Assembly: GCF_039543525.1 (NCBI RefSeq)
Contig: NZ_BAABJX010000007.1
Coordinates: 37,565 to 101,564, forward strand
Direction: 5' to 3'
DNA: 64,000 bases
Origin: Algivirga pacifica
Lineage (GTDB): Bacteria; Bacteroidota; Bacteroidia; Cytophagales; Flammeovirgaceae
In this document: piece after piece, positions 1-8,353 of the stretch
How positions within the stretch are numbered: the first letter of the stretch is position 1
Layout: the number at the start of each line of letters is the position of its first letter
Made by a program: the position numbers and the translations under genes
Notes under the pieces: model-generated
Database searches by the model: none
Told to the model about the DNA's origin: nothing
What the model saw: only the letters and a program-made list of their open reading frames with translations

Positions 1-1454
1 AAGGTATCGTCTGAGTTATCTTCTAAAGAAACTTTAAAATCGGAAGGATCTAAGCTACTTGGCTTGAAGTAGTTATAATTTGATCGAGGCGAAGCACTGT
101 AACTACGCCCTCCCACAGGGTAGATAATCGTATAAATCTGTAAGCTACTCAAGTTCTCAAATGCCTCGGAACTCGTTGATAGGTTACTGAATTTTACACT
201 GTAATTACCTCCCATATTATCCGATGGACGGGAGTAGTCAAATCGTCCAGAAATCTGTCCTGTCTGATGCTTTTTGTAATACCAGTACCCCCAAGTCGTA
301 TTATAGATATAACCTTTTTGCTCAAAGACTATGGTTTGCCCATAATCAAATCGGAAACCATAGGTGTAGTAATAAGGTGTGATCGGCGAACTCGAAGACC
401 AACTTAAGGTGACATCAGCTGTTCCATTCCCATTATCCGAAATTTGCATCGTAGGACTGATCGGGTCCTCCATGGTTTTCGGTTCAAAGTAAGTGGCTGA
501 TGAAGAATTTCCACCCCTTGAAAAAGAACCCATAGAAGGTCTGGACTTTATATTAACGTTATAAGCGTATTTATATAAATTATCCGAAGAGGTTGCATTG
601 TTAATGGTCAACTTATAATACTTACCAATTGTCCCCTTGTCTGTTGCCACAAAGGATGCTCTGTATGTTTTTCCGCTGTAGCCAAAATTAAAAGATGTTG
701 ATCCTGAGTGTCCATATACGGTAGGAAGAGACACGGAGGTAGTCCCTACAAACAATTGGTAATCGACCACCCCAAAATGGTGATCATCTGGTGTCTCCCA
801 CTCAAATACCAACTTGCCATTCTCTAATTTATAGGTTGGATTCTTAGGGGCACTCACATCCCCATTATTACTGTTGATATGCGAACGGTAAGGTACTGTC
901 GATACAGCTACATGAAATTTATTTCCATCATTGGCTGCTTCTATATCATAATAAGAAAAGCCAAGGTACTCACCATTGTTCTTTAGCGCATTAAAAAAGT
1001 TTTTTGACATCTCTACCTTATAGGCAAAGGTATTATTAGAGCTATCGTAAGGCTTACTAATCTTATAGCTGTAACTCGTACCATCATAGGTTAATGAAAA
1101 AGTACCAGAGGCATTATTTTGTGCCAAAAGATTCATCTTCTTCAATACCTTATCCCCCAGCATGAAATAGATATAATGCCTGTTTCCATTCGTTGCCTGA
1201 GAGTTCTGCAGCTTGAACCAGTAGTTGTTTCCAGAGGTTCCCATGGTCATTGCTCCCGGTGCCGATAGATTAGTGGTCGTATTGATTCCAAAATATTTGG
1301 CTTCATAGTCCAACTGGTCCATGTTATCGTTGGGCTGCCAAGACATGGCATTCGCTACTTGTGTAGCAAAAAGGAACATCAGCAATAATAGCCCGTTCCG
1401 TACACGAAGTCGTGTTAGTAGGTTATTGATATCTAATATAGGTATTCGTCTCAT
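1..1454 (-). CDS. Secreted surface protein, 3' end outside window (partial)
   Basis: An open frame reads without a stop from an ATG at 1454 (minus strand) to the left edge, at least 484 codons. It begins with a basic N-terminus and a hydrophobic stretch ending VANA, a good Sec signal peptide with cleavage near residue 37. The rest is rich in Ser, Thr, Asn, Tyr and Gly, and one part (near residues 220-250, containing LVFEWETPDD) resembles a fibronectin-III-like beta sandwich. This is the composition of an exported beta-rich surface or matrix protein. No catalytic motif was seen and the C-terminus, where a T9SS sorting domain would sit, is outside the window. Function unknown. Confidence 0.75.
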   Translation of the reverse strand, partial: MRRIPILDINNLLTRLRVRNGLLLLMFLFATQVANAMSWQPNDNMDQLDYEAKYFGINTTTNLSAPGAMTMGTSGNNYWFKLQNSQATNGNRHYIYFMLGDKVLKKMNLLAQNNASGTFSLTYDGTSYSYKISKPYDSSNNTFAYKVEMSKNFFNALKNNGEYLGFSYYDIEAANDGNKFHVAVSTVPYRSHINSNNGDVSAPKNPTYKLENGKLVFEWETPDDHHFGVVDYQLFVGTTSVSLPTVYGHSGSTSFNFGYSGKTYRASFVATDKGTIGKYYKLTINNATSSDNLYKYAYNVNIKSRPSMGSFSRGGNSSSATYFEPKTMEDPISPTMQISDNGNGTADVTLSWSSSSPITPYYYTYGFRFDYGQTIVFEQKGYIYNTTWGYWYYKKHQTGQISGRFDYSRPSDNMGGNYSVKFSNLSTSSEAFENLSSLQIYTIIYPVGGRSYSASPRSNYNYFKPSSLDPSDFKVSLEDNSDDT

Positions 1455-1565
1455 TTTCAGTATCGATTTTAGTAAAGGTTCTCATTTACAAAAGTACGAT
1501 ACAGAGAGGATTAGGGATGAAAAAGGGGAGGGACAAAGGGGGGACAGGGGGATTTTTTAGTTAGG

Positions 1566-1621
1566 AGTGAAGAGTTATTCATTTTTAATGATTAATTTTT
1601 AATGATCAATTATTAATTTTC
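1566..1621. repeat. AT-rich heptamer-phased array
   Basis: Eight consecutive 7-nt blocks can be laid out without a phase break, starting AGTGAAG and AGTTATT and continuing with variants of AATGATT, AATTTTT, AATTATT and AATTTTC. The AT-rich blocks are the same kind found at the inner ends of the arrays at 11326-11416 and 20236-20291. It lies upstream of the surface protein gene that starts at 1454. Confidence 0.55.
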
Positions 1622-1672
1622 AATAGGGTTTATCACGATTAGTTGTTTATAAGTAGGAAAAAGCACTGAACT

Positions 1673-1726
1673 GGTCCAAGAGTTCAAATTCCGAACGAGG
1701 TACGAGTAAGGAATTGCTCTTGGACC
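1673..1726. repeat. Inverted repeat, 10-bp perfect stem
   Basis: GGTCCAAGAG at 1673-1682 is matched by its exact reverse complement CTCTTGGACC at 1717-1726, with an inner ATTCC/GGAAT pairing, so the 54 nt can fold as a two-step hairpin. There is no T-run on either side, so it is not a standard terminator. Confidence 0.6.
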
Positions 1727-1772
1727 GAGCGGTTTACTACCTCAGTCAAGTTCAATGCGTACTGCGCTCTTA

Positions 1773-1856
1773 GTGATGTCATCCCTTCGGAATTATACCA
1801 TAAAACCCTGAAAGGGTGACATCACATAGGGGCGGATTTTAATCCGTCACTATACG
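1773..1856. repeat. Two adjacent palindromic elements in the 1455-2015 gap
   Basis: The arms at 1773-1786 and 1812-1825 (GTGATGTCA against TGACATCAC) form an imperfect hairpin. Directly next, 1828-1856 contains TAGGGGCGGATT followed by AATCCG, a degenerate relative of the perfect palindrome at 30111-30144. The rest of the 561-bp gap holds a dispersed repeat at 1927-1942 and no convincing gene. Confidence 0.5.
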
Positions 1857-1926
1857 AAACATGACGGATAAATATTCAAACTTAATAAGCCCACCGTCTA
1901 CGAAGAAATAGTGTGAATGTCTTTTT

Positions 1927-1942
1927 CAAGTTGGCGGCATTG
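1927..1942 (+). repeat. Dispersed repeat, copy 1 (AAGTTGGCGGCATTG)
   Basis: Shares the core AAGTTRRCGRCATTG with 12340-12356 and 50171-50187, and more loosely with 50307-50321. All four copies are intergenic. Confidence 0.5.
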
Positions 1943-2015
1943 CGCCTGAGACGAGGATCTACATGAGGCTAAGGCCTACATTATCTGTATTCACGAGCAT
2001 GAATTCCTATATTTC

Positions 2016-2897
2016 TTACCCAAGAACAGGAGCTTGCTCTACGGTATCCAATTGCTGAATAAAGCTTCTCAGGTTTTCTTCTTCTCCAAGCCTTAGTTTC
2101 TTCTTGAGACGATACAAGGATTTTTTCACCCCATCATGAGTGATATTACAAAGGTGTGCAATCTCCTTGTTGTCTAGTCCCATGCAAAGGTAGGCACAAA
2201 GTTTCAGGTCATTGTTGGTCACTTTGGCTTCGACCGCCTTTATTTTATCAAAGAACTGTGGATGTACCTCCTCAAAGTGAATCTTATAGTTCTCCCAACT
2301 GTCATCCATATCCAAGAAGCTGTTGATCTCTTTCTTTAGTGCCTTTAGCTCCTGTCGAGGGTCTTTACTTTCTGGTCCATCGATAACGTTTTGTAACTTG
2401 TCCGTAACCTGAATTAAAGACTGGTTTCGTTGAGAGGCATACATAGTAGCCGTTGCCAACTTTCTATTTTTCAAGTCGATCTCATTCTTCAGCAACTCCT
2501 TCATTTGCTTGTATTGCTCATTCAAACGACATACCGTTCGAACCCTGGCTTCTAGTTCTACCAAATCCAAGGGTTTTCGAATATAATCCTCAGCTCCCGC
2601 AGCCAATGCAGTGGCCAAGTTATCCGAAGAGACCATTTTCCCTGTCGCAATAATCACAGGAATCTCTTTGGTAGTCTCATTTTTCTTGAGCATCCCTAGC
2701 AACTCAATCCCATTGATTTCTGGCATTTCCCAGTCCATAACAATCAGGTCCGGTTGCTGCTCTATAGCCACCTGGTATCCTTGTCGAGGATTCAAGGAGG
2801 TCATTACTTTATGCGAACGATCTTGTTTGACGAAAAAATCAGCGATTACTTTAATGTTGTTGATTTCGTCATCTATGATTAATACTTTCTTTCCCAT
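2016..2897 (-). CDS. Two-component response regulator with C-terminal LuxR-type HTH
   Basis: The N-terminal receiver domain (residues 1-120) starts MGKKVLIIDDE, with the acidic pair near residues 9-11, a phospho-acceptor Asp55 in VMDWEMP and the conserved Lys108 in YIRKPL. A helical linker follows (about 125-200). The C-terminal helix-turn-helix (about 225-285, containing DNKEIAHLC and VKKSLYRLKKKL) is of the LuxR type found in Bacteroidota regulators. The start at 2897 is chosen because it places the receiver at the N-terminus. An upstream ATG at 2969 is in frame, but the added residues are encoded by a tandem repeat (2910-2930). It lies 156 bp downstream of two TPR kinases on the same strand, its likely partners. 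Confidence 0.9.
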   Translation of the reverse strand: MGKKVLIIDDEINNIKVIADFFVKQDRSHKVMTSLNPRQGYQVAIEQQPDLIVMDWEMPEINGIELLGMLKKNETTKEIPVIIATGKMVSSDNLATALAAGAEDYIRKPLDLVELEARVRTVCRLNEQYKQMKELLKNEIDLKNRKLATATMYASQRNQSLIQVTDKLQNVIDGPESKDPRQELKALKKEINSFLDMDDSWENYKIHFEEVHPQFFDKIKAVEAKVTNNDLKLCAYLCMGLDNKEIAHLCNITHDGVKKSLYRLKKKLRLGEEENLRSFIQQLDTVEQAPVLG

Positions 2898-2909
2898 ACC
2901 TTTTATTAG

Positions 2910-2930
2910 TTTGGAGTTTGGAGTTTGGAG
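2910..2930. repeat. Heptamer array, TTTGGAG x3
   Basis: Three exact tandem copies of TTTGGAG lie 12 bp upstream of the response regulator start codon, inside the kinase-regulator gap. It is a short relative of the longer heptamer arrays elsewhere in the window. Confidence 0.6.
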
Positions 2931-3053
2931 TTTTTGGCAAAAGTTATAATTCTTCACCTTGTAAGTCAATTACCTATCTGTACACTCAAACTTAAATAAA
3001 AAAACTCAGCATGTTTCCTCAGTGCTTCCTTCTCAACTTCTCAACCACTCCAC

Positions 3054-5414
3054 TCAACTGCTCAATAAATCATACTGCTCTTGATTCCCTGTCAAACTAG
3101 CCATCTCTACAGCCTCTATCCATTCTTTAATGACTTCTTCTTCTGTCTCTTTTAAAGGGGCGATCACTTCCGTTACTTCTGAGTAATGATATGCCGGAAT
3201 CGCTCTCAATTGTTCCTTATACGTGTCTAATATCTCCAAAGTACAAGTACCTATCGCCTCAATGACTTCTACCTCTTGACTTCCATCCACTTCTTCTACA
3301 GCCACCAAAGGTAACGTTAAAAATACTTCGGTTCCTTTATTTTCTTCGGAGTGAATACCAATTTGTCCACCGTGTGCTTCAATGGTACTTTTACAATAAG
3401 ACAATCCTAGTCCGGTAGAGGTCGAAACATTTTTAGCAGCGGTTTGTCCATATAAACTGAAGACCAGTTCTTGATCTTCTTTGGGGATTCCTACTCCTTC
3501 ATCTTTTACGCTCACCTGTACCCAACCTTCTTCCGTGATATGATATTTCAAATAGATACTTCCTCCCAAAGGCGAAAACTTAATCGCATTGGTCAATAAG
3601 TTAACAAATACACGCTCTACCATATAACGGTCTACTTTCACGGTAATAGGTGTTGTAGGCAATTGTAGTACGATAGATTTATCTTCTTGCAACATACGTA
3701 CTTGCTGACGGCTATCCTCCAAAATATCTCCCAGAGATACTTCTTCTAAGGTAGGTTGTACGCTTGCCTCCTCAAACTTACGGACATCCAGAATATTCAT
3801 CACCAAGTTGAACATCCGTTGTCCTTCCTGCTTAATTCTTCGTCCATCCACAGGGCTATAGTTGACGAGATTGATAATTGTACTGAGTGGATTTTTCAAG
3901 TCATGTACAATCATACTTGTCATATTCTCTTTAAAGGTAGATAGCTCCTCCAGTTTGTTATGTTGCTCTTCTATTTTCTTACGGGCCTTCTTATTTTGAC
4001 GATAGGCATAGAAGCTCACTGCTCCTACGACCAACATCAATATAGAGATGACAAGAAAGGCTTGATTGAGTAATTGTTCTCGTTCTATTTCAGCTTTTGC
4101 AATTTCCAGTTGATTGCCTTGCTGCTTAATTTGCTGTTCCTTTTTCTCTGTTTCGTATTGGATTTGCAGCTGACGGATCTGTTTTTCTTTTTCTAAAGAA
4201 ACTATCTCATCTTTCAACTGTATATACTTCTCATAATACGCCAAGGCTTGTTGATGTTGCTCCAATGCCAGCGTTACTTCATAAAGGCCCTTGTAGTTTT
4301 TCATCTCCCACTCTTTCATTCCACCTTTTTGGGCTTTCTGCATAGATTTATCAAAATAGGCTTTGGCTCTATCCCATTGTTGATACTTGAGGTATAGTGT
4401 ACCCATTTTATTTTGTAACTCCACCAGTTCCCGATGCCCTTCCGTTTGCATAAAAATCTGTTCGGCCTTTTTAAAGAATTGTTCCGATTTCCTTAGTTCT
4501 CCCATGACCAGGTAAGTCAATGCCTTTTCCCGGATCGCATCTGCTTCCATGTCTGTAAACCCATTTTCAGTACTAAAGACTAATGCTTTATCGATTTCCA
4601 TTAAGGATTCATTGTACTGCTTTTTTACCCTGAAAACCTTACTTAAATTTAAATGTGAACGACCTACGCCAAAGTCATCTCCATCTCGTTGTCTCAAAGT
4701 CAGGGCTTTCTCAAAATACACTTTAGCCTTTGCATACTCCTTGCGGGAAAAATAGATCTTACCGATATCACTATACGTACCCGCTACACTAATTCTATCC
4801 GGTTTTGCCTCTGCCAATCGCAATCCCATCAGTAAGTATTTGGTCGCACTATCCAACTTGCCCAAATGCTGATAAGAATTACTAATACATTTATAAGAAA
4901 GCTGTAATCGAACCGTATCATTCATCACTAAGAATGAATCGGCGACTTGCTGAAAATACTTTAAACTCAGCTCATACATTCCCAAGCGATCATAACAGAA
5001 CGCTACATTTCCTAAGCTGGACACCGCTCCTACACTGTCTCTGATAGCACTATGGATAACATGGCTGGAATCAAAGTACACTGCTGCCTCCTCGTATTCT
5101 CCACGATTGTAATGCACCATCCCAATACGCTCGTACGCTACGCCATATCCCTTGGGGTAATCCAGCGACTTACTCAACGCTAAGGAGTTTTTTGCCAACA
5201 ACATCATGGAATCAAGGTTGATACTCTGATAGGCCTTCACGTAAGCATTGTACTCGTAAGCATAAGTAGTATCTTTTTCCGGCAGACTTTCCAGTATGTT
5301 CCAGACGCTATCCGCCACTCTTCGTTGAGCCTGCGTAAACGTGCATGATATACAAGTGAAAAAGCATACCAACAGACAATTCCTGAATACAATAGTCGGT
5401 TTGTATGAATTCAT
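3054..5414 (-). CDS. TPR sensor histidine kinase (paralogue 1)
   Basis: A 786-residue membrane kinase. The signal peptide (1-30) ends TQAQ. TPR repeats fill about 60-400 and would be periplasmic, followed by a coiled coil (405-447) and one membrane segment (about 450-470). The HisKA domain has His504 in MIVHDLKNPLS. The ATPase domain shows the N box (VNLLTNAIKFSP, about 604-615), G1 box DEGVGIP (638-644) and G2 box GLGLS (668-672). A C-terminal helical extension of about 75 residues follows the ATPase fold; a matching extension is present in the paralogue at 5503-7836 and its function is unknown. The signal and ligand are not predictable. It lies 88 bp downstream of its paralogue and upstream of the response regulator. 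Confidence 0.92.
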   Translation of the reverse strand: MNSYKPTIVFRNCLLVCFFTCISCTFTQAQRRVADSVWNILESLPEKDTTYAYEYNAYVKAYQSINLDSMMLLAKNSLALSKSLDYPKGYGVAYERIGMVHYNRGEYEEAAVYFDSSHVIHSAIRDSVGAVSSLGNVAFCYDRLGMYELSLKYFQQVADSFLVMNDTVRLQLSYKCISNSYQHLGKLDSATKYLLMGLRLAEAKPDRISVAGTYSDIGKIYFSRKEYAKAKVYFEKALTLRQRDGDDFGVGRSHLNLSKVFRVKKQYNESLMEIDKALVFSTENGFTDMEADAIREKALTYLVMGELRKSEQFFKKAEQIFMQTEGHRELVELQNKMGTLYLKYQQWDRAKAYFDKSMQKAQKGGMKEWEMKNYKGLYEVTLALEQHQQALAYYEKYIQLKDEIVSLEKEKQIRQLQIQYETEKKEQQIKQQGNQLEIAKAEIEREQLLNQAFLVISILMLVVGAVSFYAYRQNKKARKKIEEQHNKLEELSTFKENMTSMIVHDLKNPLSTIINLVNYSPVDGRRIKQEGQRMFNLVMNILDVRKFEEASVQPTLEEVSLGDILEDSRQQVRMLQEDKSIVLQLPTTPITVKVDRYMVERVFVNLLTNAIKFSPLGGSIYLKYHITEEGWVQVSVKDEGVGIPKEDQELVFSLYGQTAAKNVSTSTGLGLSYCKSTIEAHGGQIGIHSEENKGTEVFLTLPLVAVEEVDGSQEVEVIEAIGTCTLEILDTYKEQLRAIPAYHYSEVTEVIAPLKETEEEVIKEWIEAVEMASLTGNQEQYDLLSS

Positions 5415-5502
5415 ATAAAAAGATTAATATTCAATAATCATTTGGAACATGTTTGGAACACACTCCCTTTTAACGAACTGTTTAATTGAAAGTTACACTT
5501 CT

Positions 5503-7836
5503 TTACTTCAATAGCAGCTCATACTGCGCCTGATCTCCCGTTAAACTTGCCAGCTCTACCTCTTCTTTCCATTGCTTTACCATTAGATCATCTTCTTCCT
5601 TTAAATCACTCAAAACTACACTAACCTCAGAATAACTATACGCAGGAATTTCTTTTAATTGTTTTTTGTAATGTGTTAGCTGCTCCAATTGATACCCCTT
5701 CTTGTTTTCCTGTTTTTTTACTTCCTCTACTACTTCTTCTATATGTACCAGAGGCAAGGTAAGGAATACTTCTGTTCCTCTATTTTCTTCTGACTTCAAG
5801 CCTACCCTTCCTCCATGTGCTTCCACAGTACTTTTACAATAAGAAAGCCCTAATCCTGTAGAAGTAGCTACATTACCAGCACCCACCTGTCCATATAAAC
5901 TAAAAACAGTCTCTTGCTCCTCTTCAGGAATCCCTATTCCCTCGTCCTTTACACTTACCTGTACCCAAGCATCTTTTAATACTTTATAGTTCAAATGAAT
6001 ACTTCCCCCCAAAGGAGAAAACTTAATGGCATTGGTTAATAAGTTGACAAATACACGTTCTATCATGTAACGATCTACCCTTACTGTTACAGGTGTTTGA
6101 GGTACATGCAATACAATTGACTTATCCTGTTGCAAGATACTTACCTGTTGACGGCTACTTTCCAGAATCTCATGCAAAAGAACGTCTTCTACTACAGGTT
6201 TGATCTCTATCTCTTGAAACTTACGCACATCCAACATATTCATGACCAGGTTAAACATTCGCTGCCCTTCCTGTCTTATTCTCTTCCCATCTACCTGAGG
6301 GTAATTTGACAAATTAATCACCGTACTAAGCGGATTTTTCAAATCATGGACAATCATACTCGTCATATTTTCTTTAAAGGTTGATAACTCCTCTAAACGC
6401 GTATGCTGCTCTTCAATCTTCTTCCGTGCCTTCTTGTTTTGATGATAAGCCCACCAAATCACTCCCAACACGATAAACATCAATATAGAAATAGCCAAAA
6501 AGGTTTGATAGAGCAATTGCTCTCTTTCTATTTCTGCTTGGGCAACTTCTAGTTGATTTTCTTGTTGCTGAATTTGCTGCTCTTTCTCCTCCGTTTCGTA
6601 TTGGATTTGAAGCTGTCGAATTTGTTTTTCCTTTTCAACGGAAGATATTCTTTCCTTTAGGGCGATATACTGTTGATAGTGTTGAAAGGCCCCTGCTATA
6701 TCCCCTTGAAGAGAGTCTAGCTTATACCTAGTCCTGTAATTATCTTCCAAGACCTCCAGCATATCACTCTCCGTAGCCAAATCCATAGACTCCTGAATAG
6801 CTTGGGTGGCAGAAGCATATGCTTTCATTTGCACATATAGTTCACCTAGTGCTCGTTTTGCTTTCGACAATTGTACCCGTTCGTTTAGTTTCTCAAAAAT
6901 TGCACAAGCCTTCATCAAGGACGCTTCAGCCTTCAAGAATTGCTCTTGTTTCTTATGCAACTGGGCAATATGGGTGAGTGTAATTCCTTCCCAACGAGGA
7001 AACCCACTTTTATGAAAGAAATGTAGAATTTCTTTTTGTAAAGCTAAGGCCTTGGCTAGGTTACCTTCCTTTTCATCTATCCTGCTAATACTGAGTAGGG
7101 CTACGTGTTCCTCCTTATCGTCTTTGAGTTCTTTTCTTATTTCTAGTGTCTTTAATAAGTATTCCTTTGCTTTCGAATAATCCTCCTGCCTGCCATAAAT
7201 CTGACCAATAGATTTATACGCCCAAGCCATTCCATCCCGATCGTTAATCTTCTCGGCTATTTCCAAGGATTTGAAAAAATACTCACTTGCTTTTTCCGAC
7301 TCCCCCATATTATCATAAGTCGTCCCTATATTATAATAGTTCAGCTCAATCCTAAATGAGTCTTCTCTTGCTTGTAAAGCCGGTAACACCTGAAAATAAT
7401 ATTTCAAGCTTAAGTCGTGCATTCCCTGATTGTCATAACTATTAGCGATATTAGCTAAGCAAGCAGTCATCCCGACTGAATCACTTATATCCTGATGTTT
7501 TTCATAAGAATGCTGATAATTAATAATCGCTGAGTCGTACTTTCCTTGGTAATAATAAGCACTTCCAATGCGATCATAGGCTACCGCTTCCCCTTTCTTA
7601 TAATTAATTTCCTGACTGATCTTCAAGGACTGCTTTGCCAATAGGAGCATCGTATCTGCATTAATCCTGCGATATGCAAAAACATAGGCATTGAAATCAT
7701 CCGCATAAACAAAGTCCTTTTCAGGATGTGACTGTAGATGTACCCTAATACTATCGGCTACTTTTCGTTGGCCCCAAGTATTCAGAGAACAGAATGCTAG
7801 TAAAATAAGAAGTACAGAAGAATAATTTGACAACAT
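5503..7836 (-). CDS. TPR sensor histidine kinase (paralogue 2)
   Basis: A 777-residue kinase with the same architecture as its downstream neighbour: signal peptide, TPR repeats, coiled coil (KEKQIRQLQIQYETEEKEQQ), one membrane segment, HisKA (MIVHDLKNPLSTVINL, His near residue 500), HATPase with DEGIGIP and STGLGLSYCKST, and the helical C-terminal extension. The kinase half is much closer to paralogue 1 than the TPR half. This is what one expects if the pair arose by tandem duplication and the sensing parts then diverged. It is the first gene of the kinase-kinase-regulator set. No clear promoter motif was found upstream. Confidence 0.92.
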   Translation of the reverse strand: MLSNYSSVLLILLAFCSLNTWGQRKVADSIRVHLQSHPEKDFVYADDFNAYVFAYRRINADTMLLLAKQSLKISQEINYKKGEAVAYDRIGSAYYYQGKYDSAIINYQHSYEKHQDISDSVGMTACLANIANSYDNQGMHDLSLKYYFQVLPALQAREDSFRIELNYYNIGTTYDNMGESEKASEYFFKSLEIAEKINDRDGMAWAYKSIGQIYGRQEDYSKAKEYLLKTLEIRKELKDDKEEHVALLSISRIDEKEGNLAKALALQKEILHFFHKSGFPRWEGITLTHIAQLHKKQEQFLKAEASLMKACAIFEKLNERVQLSKAKRALGELYVQMKAYASATQAIQESMDLATESDMLEVLEDNYRTRYKLDSLQGDIAGAFQHYQQYIALKERISSVEKEKQIRQLQIQYETEEKEQQIQQQENQLEVAQAEIEREQLLYQTFLAISILMFIVLGVIWWAYHQNKKARKKIEEQHTRLEELSTFKENMTSMIVHDLKNPLSTVINLSNYPQVDGKRIRQEGQRMFNLVMNMLDVRKFQEIEIKPVVEDVLLHEILESSRQQVSILQQDKSIVLHVPQTPVTVRVDRYMIERVFVNLLTNAIKFSPLGGSIHLNYKVLKDAWVQVSVKDEGIGIPEEEQETVFSLYGQVGAGNVATSTGLGLSYCKSTVEAHGGRVGLKSEENRGTEVFLTLPLVHIEEVVEEVKKQENKKGYQLEQLTHYKKQLKEIPAYSYSEVSVVLSDLKEEDDLMVKQWKEEVELASLTGDQAQYELLLK

Positions 7837-8007
7837 TAATGTTGAGTTTAACTAGAAGGTAGAATAAAGTAAGTAGTGCTAATTTGAAAAGGAAAAATAC
7901 AATAAAAAAGTGTTTATTTTCAATACTTTACATAGAAAACATGAATCATCCCGTATTAACAAATGGCTTAGTCTTCTGAGAATTCATCACTTTACAGCTA
8001 TCTAACA

Positions 8008-8200
8008 AGCCCTTTATAAGCTTCTTCATTTTTTCCTTGATGAAAAAACGAAGCAAAAAAATCAAGGCTTTGAAGAATTTGCCTAATTTTTAATCGCAAA
8101 AGCTAAAAATTCCAAACTCGCTACGCTCAAACAATGGAATTTTCTTAACGCTTTTACGATTAAAAATTTTAACGGCAATTCTTCAAGGCCGCTTTTAAAT
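8008..8200. repeat. Long imperfect fold-back element in the lepA-kinase gap
   Basis: The arm beginning at 8071 (TGAAGAATTTGCC, then TTTTTAATCG and AAAAGC) is mirrored by the segment ending at 8185 (GCTTTT, CGATTAAAAATTTT, then GGCAATTCTTCA). The stem is about 45 bp with bulges around a short centre containing CTCGCTACGCTC, whose other strand reads GCGTAGC. A second hairpin lies just outside (GCTTC...GAAGC, 8013-8056). No reading frame of note. The remaining gap (7837-8353) holds a terminator at 8229-8271. Confidence 0.6.
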
Positions 8201-8221
8201 ATATAAAGGCACTTTTTAAAC

Positions 8222-8271
8222 AAAAAAACATGAATCACCCCTTAAATGTTAATATGGGATGATTCATGTTT
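8222..8271 (-). terminator. Rho-independent terminator of lepA
   Basis: A stem of about 14 bp (ACATGAATCA-CCC against GGG-TGATTCATGT, one mismatch) lies 83 bp after the lepA stop. On the minus strand it is followed by a T-rich tract (plus-strand A-run at 8222-8228). One arm is repeated at 7939-7953. Confidence 0.75.
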
Positions 8272-8353
8272 CTATTTTATAACATAGTTATGCTTACAAG
8301 GAATCTTTCTAATAGATATCCTGCCCAAAGCAATAAACTACATTTTTATCATC

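Noticed and set aside
1673..1726. Possible tRNA (TTCAAATTCC looks like a T-arm)
   Set aside because: No acceptor, D- or anticodon arm can be placed; the segment folds better as a simple 10-bp-stem hairpin.
2898..2969. Longer N-terminus for the response regulator
   Set aside because: The added 24 residues are encoded by the TTTGGAG array and displace the receiver domain from its normal position.
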